Of a DNA stretch of 5,203 nucleotides, positions 1 through 5,175 are shown piece by piece; the first letter of the stretch is position 1, and the number at the start of each line of letters is the position of its first letter. Position numbers and translations under genes: made by a program. A model generated the notes under the pieces. The model made no database searches. It was not told where the DNA came from and saw only the letters and a program-made list of their open reading frames with translations. The DNA is from an uncultured Alistipes sp. (GTDB taxonomy: Bacteria > Bacteroidota > Bacteroidia > Bacteroidales > Rikenellaceae): assembly GCA_947174575.1 (NCBI GenBank), contig CAMWJM010000105.1, positions 1-5,203 on the forward strand, in the 5' to 3' direction.

Positions 1-488
1 CAGTGTTCGAGCTGGTGGAGAAGCTGCAAGCCGAACGCCGCTACGACGAAGTGATCTACACCTCGCCCGACGGCGCCCGCTACGACCAGCATGAAGCCAA
101 CCGCCTCTCGACGCTCGACAACATCATCATCCTCTGCGGCCACTACAAGGGCATCGACCACCGCATCCGCGAGCACCTCGTCACACGCGAAATCTCGATC
201 GGCGACTACGTGCTCACGGGCGGCGAGCTGGCGGCCTGCATCATCGCCGACTCGGTGGTGCGGCTCGTCCCGGGAGCCATAGGCGACGAAGCGTCGGCCC
301 TGACCGACTCGTTTCAGGACAACCTGCTGGCTCCGCCGGTCTACACGCGGCCGGCCGAGTTCCGGGGGTGGCGCGTGCCCGACGTGCTGCTCTCGGGCAA
401 CTTCGCCGAAATAGCCGCGTGGCAGGAAGAGCAAGCCTACGAACGAACGGTACGCTTAAGGCCCGACCTGTTGGAAAATGAAAAATGA
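1..488 (+). CDS. trmD: tRNA (guanine-N1-)-methyltransferase TrmD, 5'-truncated by window edge
   Basis: TrmD uses S-adenosylmethionine to methylate N1 of G37, next to the anticodon, in a subset of tRNAs; this prevents +1 frameshifting, and the enzyme acts in the cytoplasm as a dimer. The reading frame is open from the left edge (first full codon at 3), so the N-terminal part lies outside; about 161 residues remain of a usual 225-250. Counting from that codon, the knot region shows LCGHYKGID (44-52) and the SAM-binding loop [10 protein letters not shown] (69-78). [10 protein letters not shown] (100-109) holds Asp102, which matches the general-base Asp169 of characterised TrmD. PPVYTRP (111-117) and the C-terminal RLRPDLL are also typical of the Bacteroidetes form. 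The GTG at 3 is an internal Val codon, not a start. The last residues, ENEK, and the TGA stop lie inside an AT-rich heptamer array (474-507), so the natural C-terminus was probably RPDLL plus one or two residues. Identity is very secure. Confidence 0.97.
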   Translation, partial: VFELVEKLQAERRYDEVIYTSPDGARYDQHEANRLSTLDNIIILCGHYKGIDHRIREHLVTREISIGDYVLTGGELAACIIADSVVRLVPGAIGDEASALTDSFQDNLLAPPVYTRPAEFRGWRVPDVLLSGNFAEIAAWQEEQAYERTVRLRPDLLENEK

Positions 489-507
489 AGAGTGAAAAAT
501 TAAAAAT
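474..507 (-). repeat. Heptamer array A (GAAAAAT-type, minus orientation)
   Basis: On the + strand the units are GAAAAT (474-479, one base short), GAAAAAT (480-486), GAAGAGT (487-493), GAAAAAT (494-500) and TAAAAAT (501-507). Read on the minus strand these are ATTTTTA, ATTTTTC, ACTCTTC and ATTTTTC, the same family as arrays at 636-662 and 1789-1816. The first units overlap trmD: they encode its last four residues, and the stop TGA is formed at 486-488 across a unit boundary. Confidence 0.7.
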
Positions 508-535
508 CGGGAGTTTGTCGCCCTATTTTTCGCGG

Positions 536-611
536 GCCGGAGCCAGCGGAGTGAGCAACAGAATTGCGAGCCTCCGCAGGGCGGGGCTGCTGCTCGCACC
601 GGCTTCGCCGG
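536..611. other. GC-rich hairpin-forming core of the intergenic element
   Basis: Three foldable pieces are visible. GCGGAG (546-551) pairs with CTCCGC (572-577) and encloses a second stem, GCAA (555-558) with TTGC (564-567), closing a 5-nt loop. CCGGC-TTC-GCCGG (599-611) is a compact hairpin with a 3-nt loop. GCCGGAGCC (536-544) can instead pair with GGCTTCGCC (601-609), with one mismatch and one G-T pair, wrapping the whole core. GCGAGC (566-571) with GCTCGC (592-597) is a competing stem. If transcribed, it would fold in the RNA between trmD and lpxB. None of the stems is followed by a U-run, so I do not call a rho-independent terminator. It matches no RNA family I recognise. Confidence 0.45.
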
Positions 612-635
612 ACTTTGACGCACAACAGATTCTGA

Positions 636-662
636 ATTTTTCATTTTTAATTCTTAATTAAG
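636..662 (+). repeat. Heptamer array B (ATTTTTC/ATTCTTA-type, plus orientation)
   Basis: The units are ATTTTTC (636-642), ATTTTTA (643-649), ATTCTTA (650-656) and a decayed ATTAAG (657-662). It ends 3 bp before the lpxB start codon, so it forms the whole AT-rich leader next to that start, where a purine-rich ribosome binding site would otherwise lie. It is the inverted partner of the array at 474-507. Confidence 0.7.
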
Positions 663-665
663 ACA

Positions 666-1817
666 ATGAAATTTTTTCTTCTTGCCGGCGAGCCGTCGGG
701 CGATCTGCATGGCGCCAATCTGATCGAGGGGTTGAAAAAGGCCGATCCCGGGGCGGAGTTCCGGTTCTGGGGCGGCGACCGCATGGCAGCGGCAGGCGGC
801 GCGGAGAACCTCCGGAAGCATTATCGCGAAACCTCGTTCTTCGGCATCGTGCAGGTGCTCAAGAACCTGCGCACGATCCGGCGCCAGATGCGCGAATGCC
901 AGACCGAAGTCGCGGCGTTCGCTCCCGATGTGTTGATCCTCATAGACTATCCCGGTTTCAATATGAAGATGGCCCGCTGGGCCAAGGAGCACGGCATCCG
1001 CACCTACTACTACATCGCCCCCAAGGTGTGGGCCTGGCGCGAGTGGCGCATCGAAGCGATCCGCAAGTATGTCGACCGGCTGTTCATCATCTTCCCGTTC
1101 GAGCGCGACTATTTTTCCCACAAGGGCATCGAACCCGTTTTCGAGGGCAATCCGCTGGTCGATGCGCTCGAAGTCCGTCGGGCCGAACTTCCCTCGGGCG
1201 AAGAGTTTCGCCGCCGGCACGGGTTGGACGAGCGGCCGATCGTGGCGCTGGTGGCCGGGAGCCGCCGCGGCGAAATCCGCGACAACCTACCTCTCATGGC
1301 GCGGCTGGCGAAGCGTTTTCCCGGGCATCAGTTCGTCGTCACGGCGGTGCCGTGGCTCGAAAAATCGCTCTACGACCGCTATATGGCCGGCAGCGACCTG
1401 CGCTATGTCTGCGACCAAACCTACGAAACGCTCCACGCAGCCGAGGCGGCCGTGGTGACCTCGGGTACGGCGACGCTCGAAACGGCGCTCCTGGGCATTC
1501 CCGAAGTGGTGGTCTACCGTACGCTGTGGTTTCAGGTGAAGCTGCAGCCCTATGTACTCAAGATTCCGTGGGTGTCGCTCGTCAACCTCAACCTCGGGCG
1601 CGAAGCCGTCGCCGAGATCATCCAGTCCGACCTGTCGGTCGAGCGGGCCGAACGCGAACTGCGGGCTATAATTGCCGGGGGCGCAAAGCGCGAACGGATG
1701 CTGCGCGACTTCGACGAGCTGCGCACCACGATCGGCGGTCCCGGCGCCAGCGAACGATTCGCACAGCGCATGGTGGAAGAGCTGAAAAATTCACAATTCA
1801 CAATTCACAATTCATAA
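666..1817 (+). CDS. lpxB: Lipid-A-disaccharide synthase LpxB
   Basis: LpxB is a GT19 glycosyltransferase at the inner membrane. It joins UDP-2,3-diacylglucosamine to lipid X to give the lipid A disaccharide, so a lipid A-bearing outer membrane is implied. The product has 383 residues, close to the 382 of E. coli LpxB. Family signatures run in order: LLAGEPSGDLHGANLI (5-20), LIDYPGFN (92-99) with Asp94 near the position of the essential Asp98 of E. coli, YYYIAPKVWAWREWR (114-128), FPFERDYF (143-150), GNPLVDAL (161-168), AGSRRGEI (197-204) with Arg200 at the essential Arg201 position, and VTSGTATLETALLGIPEVVVYR (264-285), the nucleotide-sugar site. The ATG at 666 is chosen because the GEPSGD motif begins at the usual distance from it. 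Only the weak purines AAGA lie upstream, as is common in Bacteroidetes. The last nine residues, NSQFTIHNS, come from a 7-bp tandem repeat and are not LpxB-like; the native end is around MVEELK. It probably leads a transcript that includes the next three genes. Confidence 0.97.
   Translation: MKFFLLAGEPSGDLHGANLIEGLKKADPGAEFRFWGGDRMAAAGGAENLRKHYRETSFFGIVQVLKNLRTIRRQMRECQTEVAAFAPDVLILIDYPGFNMKMARWAKEHGIRTYYYIAPKVWAWREWRIEAIRKYVDRLFIIFPFERDYFSHKGIEPVFEGNPLVDALEVRRAELPSGEEFRRRHGLDERPIVALVAGSRRGEIRDNLPLMARLAKRFPGHQFVVTAVPWLEKSLYDRYMAGSDLRYVCDQTYETLHAAEAAVVTSGTATLETALLGIPEVVVYRTLWFQVKLQPYVLKIPWVSLVNLNLGREAVAEIIQSDLSVERAERELRAIIAGGAKRERMLRDFDELRTTIGGPGASERFAQRMVEELKNSQFTIHNS
1789..1816 (+). repeat. 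Heptamer array C, 4 x 7 bp, at the lpxB 3' end
   Basis: Three perfect ATTCACA units (1789-1795, 1796-1802, 1803-1809) are followed by ATTCATA (1810-1816). The phase and the ATT..A skeleton match arrays at 474-507 and 636-662. The array lies inside the lpxB reading frame. Because 7 is not a multiple of 3, it is read in all three frames, giving NSQFTIH and then NS; the stop TAA (1815-1817) arises from the variant last unit plus one base. Confidence 0.85.
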
Positions 1818-1850
1818 CTTTAACCCCGTGTTCAGCGGAGCCTTTTCTCC

Positions 1851-2534
1851 ATGAAAATTATTTGTATAGGAAGAAATTATGCCGCGCATGCCGAGGAGTT
1901 GCACCATGACACCGGGTTGGCAGCAGGAAATGGCGCAGCACCCCATGCGTCCGGTGCAACTGCGGCCCCAGGCGGTATGGCTGCCGAGCCGATCTGGTTT
2001 CTGAAGCCCGACACGGCGTTGCTGCGCAACAACGACCCGTTCTACATCCCGGCCTTTTCGCAGGAGGTGCACTACGAGTGCGAATTGGTGGTGCGCATCG
2101 ACCGCGTGGGCCGCTCGATTTCGGAGAAGTTCGCCCACCGCTACTACAACGAGGTGGGTCTCGGCATCGACTTCACGGCCCGCGATCTCCAGCGCGAAGC
2201 GATCGCGCAGGGGCTGCCCTGGGAACGGGCCAAGGCGTTCGACCGCTCGGCGGCGCTCTCGCCCCGCTTCATCCCGCTGTCGGAGTTGGGCGGCGACGTG
2301 CAGAACCTCCGCTTCGAACTCTGCGTCGACGGCGAAATCCGCCAGCAGGGATATACAGGCGACATGCTTTTCACCGTCGACCGCATCATCGCCGCCGTGT
2401 CGCAGTACACCACCCTGCGCATGGGCGACCTCCTTTTCACCGGCACCCCGGCCGGCGTCGGCCCCGTGGCCCCAGGCAACTGCCTCACCGCCACGCTCGA
2501 AGGCCGCGAACTGCTGAATTTCGACATTAAATAG
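1851..2534 (+). CDS. Fumarylacetoacetate hydrolase (FAH) family protein
   Basis: This is a single-domain FAH-fold metal enzyme (COG0179 type). Relatives act as acylpyruvate hydrolases, oxaloacetate decarboxylases or 2-hydroxyhepta-2,4-diene-1,7-dioate isomerases; the sequence does not tell these apart. HYECEL (74-79) gives Glu76 and Glu78, and GIDFTARDLQ (105-114) gives Asp107; together these match the three Mg/Mn ligands of FAHD1-like proteins. PWERAKAFD (123-131) supplies the catalytic-type Lys128. QQGYTGDMLF (165-174) and LLFTGTPAGVGPV (194-206) are the other family motifs. At 227 residues it is about 25 longer than the roughly 200-residue Bacteroidetes relatives I recall. The excess is an Ala/Gly-rich stretch (about residues 19-45) between GRNYAAHAEEL and EPIWFLKPDTAL. 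The N-terminal MKIICIGRNYAAH fixes the ATG at 1851. GGAG at 1837-1840 is a possible but distant ribosome binding site and could pair with CTCC just before the ATG. It starts 33 bp after lpxB and ends 2 bp before maf. Confidence 0.9.
   Translation: MKIICIGRNYAAHAEELHHDTGLAAGNGAAPHASGATAAPGGMAAEPIWFLKPDTALLRNNDPFYIPAFSQEVHYECELVVRIDRVGRSISEKFAHRYYNEVGLGIDFTARDLQREAIAQGLPWERAKAFDRSAALSPRFIPLSELGGDVQNLRFELCVDGEIRQQGYTGDMLFTVDRIIAAVSQYTTLRMGDLLFTGTPAGVGPVAPGNCLTATLEGRELLNFDIK
1897..1985 (+). repeat. In-frame Ala/Gly-rich insert with inverted repeats in the FAH gene
   Basis: This DNA encodes roughly residues 17-45 of the FAH protein, the part absent from the relatives I recall. It holds a perfect 9-bp inverted repeat, AGTTGCACC (1897-1905) and GGTGCAACT (1953-1961); an overlapping 6-bp one, CACCGG (1910-1915) and CCGGTG (1951-1956); and GGCAGC (1919-1924) with GCTGCC (1980-1985) near the edges. 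The 7-mer TGCCGAG occurs at 1889-1895 and again at 1982-1988, exactly 31 codons apart. Five of its ten Ala codons are GCA, while the rest of the gene uses none. Exact borders cannot be fixed without an alignment. Confidence 0.5.
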
Positions 2535-2536
2535 AT

Positions 2537-3136
2537 ATGTTGTTGCACGAAAAACTGCGTCCTTACCGTCTTTTGCTGGCTTCGCAGTCGCCGCGGCGGC
2601 GCGAGCTGATGAGCGGCTGCGGACTGCCCTACGAGCTGGCGCCGAAGTACGATTGCGAGGAGGTATATCCCGACCGGCTCGCTGCCGAGGAGGTGCCGGG
2701 CTACCTCTCGCAGCTCAAGAGCGAAGCCTATCCCATGCCGCTGGCCCCCGGCGACATCCTGCTGACCGCCGATACGGTCGTGGTGCTCGACGGGCGCGTG
2801 CTGGGCAAACCCCGCGACCGCGACGAGGCATTCGCCATGCTGCGTGACCTCGCGGGGCGGCGGCACACCGTGGTCTCGGGCGTCACGTTCCGCAGCACGA
2901 CGTGCAGACATACGTTTTCGGTCTGCTCCGACGTGTGGTTCCGAGACCTTTCCGACGAAGAAATCGCTTACTATCTGGATCGTTGCCGCCCCTACGACAA
3001 GGCCGGCAGCTACGGCATCCAGGAGTGGATCGGCTATGCCGCGATCGAGCGCATCGACGGCTCGTTCTACAACGTCATGGGGCTGCCGATCCAGCGCGTA
3101 TACACCGAACTCGAAACATTCATCGACACACTCTGA
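2537..3136 (+). CDS. maf: Maf family nucleotide pyrophosphatase (YhdE-like, dTTP/UTP type)
   Basis: Maf proteins are cytoplasmic, metal-dependent pyrophosphatases that cleave nucleoside triphosphates to monophosphate and PPi. They are seen as house-cleaning enzymes and were first linked to septum inhibition. The 199-residue length is normal. LLASQSPRRREL (13-24) is the N-terminal substrate loop. LTADTVVVLDGRVLGKPRD (76-94) carries the catalytic Asp79 and the LGKP motif, and EAFAMLRDLAGRRHTVVSGV (97-116) follows. YDKAGSYGIQEWIG (153-166) and GSFYNVMGLP (175-184) are the C-terminal motifs. The DKAG.YGIQ form is that of YhdE, active on dTTP and UTP, rather than of the 7-methyl-GTP-specific YceF group; the substrate is inferred from that motif alone. 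The ATG at 2537 sits 2 bp after the preceding stop and just ahead of the first motif. The gene ends 4 bp before the peptidase gene, so translation of the three genes is probably coupled. Confidence 0.95.
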   Translation: MLLHEKLRPYRLLLASQSPRRRELMSGCGLPYELAPKYDCEEVYPDRLAAEEVPGYLSQLKSEAYPMPLAPGDILLTADTVVVLDGRVLGKPRDRDEAFAMLRDLAGRRHTVVSGVTFRSTTCRHTFSVCSDVWFRDLSDEEIAYYLDRCRPYDKAGSYGIQEWIGYAAIERIDGSFYNVMGLPIQRVYTELETFIDTL

Positions 3137-3140
3137 AATC

Positions 3141-5120
3141 ATGAAACGCTTTTTACCCGCTCTCCTCGCTCTGCTGTCGCTCGGCTCCGCCCGGGCCGAC
3201 GAGGGCATGTGGCTCCCGAGCCTCATTTCGCAGCGCATCCGCGACATGCGCGCCAAGGGCTTCCGGCTCACGGCCGAAGACATCTATTCGATCAACAAGG
3301 CTTCGATGAAAGATGCCGTAGTGCTTTTCGACGGCGGTTGCACGGGCGAGGTAGTTTCGCCCGAGGGGCTGCTGCTGACCAACCACCACTGCGGCTACGA
3401 TGCCATACAGAGCCATTCGTCGGTCGAAAACGACTATCTCACGCACGGATTCTGGGCGCGGTCGCGAACCGAGGAGCTGCCCAACAAGCGGCTGAACGTC
3501 AAGTTTCTCGTCCGCATGGAGGAGGTGACCGACCGCCTGGCTGCCGGCGAAACGGCCGAGGAGATCATCGGCCGAGCCGAAGCCGAGGGCACGGGCTACA
3601 AGGCGCAGATCGAACAGATGTACTACGGCAACCAGCAGTTCCTGTTCCTCTACGAGCAGTTCGACGACGTGCGTCTGGTGGCGGCTCCGCCTTCGTCGAT
3701 CGGCAAGTTCGGCGGCGACACCGACAACTGGATCTGGCCCCGCCACACGGGCGACTTCTCCGTGTTCCGCATCTATGCCGGCCCCGACAACAAACCCGCG
3801 GCCTACTCGCCCGACAATGTGCCCTACAAGCCGAAAAAACATTTCGCGATCTCGACGAAAGGGGTCGGCGAGGGCGACTTCACCATGATCTACGGCTTCC
3901 CGGGCAACACGCAGCAGTATATCGTCTCCGATGTGGTGCGGTATATCGCCGAGACGTCCGACCCCATGAAGATCGCCATACGCTCCGGACGCCTCGACAT
4001 CATCTCCGCCGCTCAGGAGAGCGACCCGGCGCTGCGCATCCACTACGCTGCCAAACACGCCTCGATCGCCAACGCCTGGAAGAAGTGGCAGGGCGAAGTG
4101 CTGGGTATCGAGCGCCTGGGCACGTATGCCAAGAAGCTGGAGTCGGAACGCCGGTTCATCGAAGCGACGGGCGACGCCGGAGTGCTGGAAGCATTGCGTA
4201 CGGAATTCGCCCGGGCGCTGCCTTACTACTATACGCGCGAGCTGCTGTCCGAAACGCTCCTCACTCTCGCCTACAACTACACCGACGAGGAGAAAGCCGA
4301 TCCGATCTTCGCCAAGCGCCGATCCGTCGAACGCGACCTCTACCGACTGGCGTTCGCCGAATATGCCGCCCGCAACACGCAGCTGCCCATGATCCCCGAA
4401 GTCGCGACGGGAATTGAGCAGTCCGGCTCGCCCGAAGCCTATGCCGACCATATCTTCTCGCTGGCCGTCGCCGACCCGAAAAACAAAGAACTCGCAGCGC
4501 TGAAAAAAGGGATAGGTGCTCTTACGGCCCATATCGTCGACGAGCTGGGCACCAAGTCGTTGCGCAACTTCAACAGCGCGCGCATGAACGAACTCTATGC
4601 CCGCTATGTCGAGGGGCTGCGTCGCTGGGCCGCGGCCGAAAAACGCGCAGGAGCCATGTTCCCCGATGCCAACCTCACGCTGCGCGTGGCTTACGGCAAG
4701 GTGGCGGGCTACGAATATGCCGACGGCGAGTACCACAAGCCGCAGACGACCCTCGACGGCATCATCGCCAAGGACAATCCCGCCATCTACGACTACGACA
4801 TTCCCCAGGCGCTGCGCGACCTCCACGCTTCGAAAGCCTACGGCCGCTGGGCCGTGGAGATCGACGGCCGCCGCACGGTGCCGGTCTGCTTCCTGGCGAC
4901 CAATCACACCACGGGCGGCAACTCGGGATCGCCGATCCTCAACGGCCGCGGCGAGCTGGTGGGCATCAACTTCGACCGCACGTGGCGCTCGACGATGAGC
5001 GACATCGAGTTCGATCCCACGATCTGCCGCAACATCGCCGTCGACATCCGCTATGTACTGATGGTCATCGACCGCATCGGCGGCGCAAGCTACCTCATAG
5101 ACGAAATGCCGCTGAAATAG
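3141..5120 (+). CDS. dpp11: Exported S46 serine dipeptidyl-peptidase, DPP11-like (Asp/Glu-specific)
   Basis: S46 enzymes remove dipeptides from the N-terminus of oligopeptides in the periplasm, feeding amino-acid metabolism in Bacteroidetes. The 659-residue product begins with a signal peptide, MKRFLPALLALLSLGSARA, with a likely cut after Ala19 before DEGMWLP, the usual mature start. The trypsin-like double-barrel motifs are LTNHHCGY (79-86, catalytic His83), RHTGDFSVFR (201-210, Asp205) and TTGGNSGSP (590-598, Ser595). DTDNWIW (193-199), Asn311 in the helical domain and Asp612 match positions that hold the substrate N-terminus in this family. FDRTW (611-615) places Arg613 18 residues after Ser595, as Arg673 follows Ser655 in P. 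gingivalis DPP11; DPP7 has Gly there. This points to acidic P1 residues. Residues about 230-505 are the helical cap. It is about 60 residues shorter than P. gingivalis DPP11 (720). The frame is open further upstream, across maf, but the ATG at 3141 is preferred because it gives the signal peptide and sits 4 bp after the maf stop. Confidence 0.93.
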   Translation: MKRFLPALLALLSLGSARADEGMWLPSLISQRIRDMRAKGFRLTAEDIYSINKASMKDAVVLFDGGCTGEVVSPEGLLLTNHHCGYDAIQSHSSVENDYLTHGFWARSRTEELPNKRLNVKFLVRMEEVTDRLAAGETAEEIIGRAEAEGTGYKAQIEQMYYGNQQFLFLYEQFDDVRLVAAPPSSIGKFGGDTDNWIWPRHTGDFSVFRIYAGPDNKPAAYSPDNVPYKPKKHFAISTKGVGEGDFTMIYGFPGNTQQYIVSDVVRYIAETSDPMKIAIRSGRLDIISAAQESDPALRIHYAAKHASIANAWKKWQGEVLGIERLGTYAKKLESERRFIEATGDAGVLEALRTEFARALPYYYTRELLSETLLTLAYNYTDEEKADPIFAKRRSVERDLYRLAFAEYAARNTQLPMIPEVATGIEQSGSPEAYADHIFSLAVADPKNKELAALKKGIGALTAHIVDELGTKSLRNFNSARMNELYARYVEGLRRWAAAEKRAGAMFPDANLTLRVAYGKVAGYEYADGEYHKPQTTLDGIIAKDNPAIYDYDIPQALRDLHASKAYGRWAVEIDGRRTVPVCFLATNHTTGGNSGSPILNGRGELVGINFDRTWRSTMSDIEFDPTICRNIAVDIRYVLMVIDRIGGASYLIDEMPLK

Positions 5121-5135
5121 ATAACAATCGTTACT

Positions 5136-5175
5136 ATGAAACCCGGGCGGCACGGACTTTTCGCACGGGTTTCGT
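5136..5175 (+). terminator. Possible transcription terminator after dpp11
   Basis: GAAACCCG (5138-5145) pairs perfectly with CGGGTTTC (5166-5173) over 8 bp, and the stem can extend by a T-G and an A-T pair. The loop is 20 nt and no run of T follows, so this is a weak candidate. A second short hairpin, CCCG-TTT-CGGG (5183-5193), lies just downstream. The position, 15 bp past the stop of the last gene in the cluster, is the main support. Confidence 0.35.

Larger units (their letters stand above)
474..662. repeat. Composite intergenic repeat element with inverted heptamer-array ends
   Basis: Most of the space between trmD and lpxB is one structured unit. Its left end (474-507) is an array of GAAAAAT-like 7-mers. 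Its right end (636-662) is an array of ATTTTTC/ATTTTTA/ATTCTTA 7-mers, which is the same repeat on the other strand. Between them is a GC-rich core of about 130 bp with several hairpins. The ends are imperfect copies, but the unit reads as a small palindromic, MITE- or REP-like element. It has no convincing coding content: a 62-codon minus-strand frame across it is made partly of the arrays and ends inside trmD. I could not find a Bacteroidetes promoter (TTTG, about 20 bp, TAnnTTTG) in it. That it is a dispersed genomic family is inference. Confidence 0.6.

Noticed and set aside
514..531. TTTG (514-517) and TATTTTTC (524-531) as a Bacteroidetes promoter
   Set aside because: The second box has one mismatch to TAnnTTTG and lies only 6 bp from the first; about 20 bp is expected.
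456..644. A 62-codon open frame on the minus strand across the trmD-lpxB gap
   Set aside because: It is built from the two heptamer arrays and the hairpin core, ends inside trmD, and shows no domain or membrane pattern; it is best explained as repeat DNA that happens to be open.
474..662. A CRISPR array
   Set aside because: The repeats are 7 bp and directly abutting, with no unique spacers of regular length and no cas gene in the window.
2844..3140. A 5' extension of the peptidase frame through the maf gene
   Set aside because: The extension reads maf in another frame, gives an Arg/Ser-rich stretch typical of out-of-frame translation, and would bury the signal peptide.
2144..3283. A 379-codon minus-strand open frame across the FAH gene and maf
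   Set aside because: It runs opposite two well-supported genes, covers their junction and shows no family motif; it is a shadow of G/C-ending codons.
3153..5153. A 666-codon open frame antisense to the S46 peptidase
   Set aside because: Long antisense frames arise by codon bias in GC-rich genes. Its product is rich in Val, Arg, Gly and Asp with no recognisable motif, while the + strand frame has a signal peptide and an intact catalytic triad.
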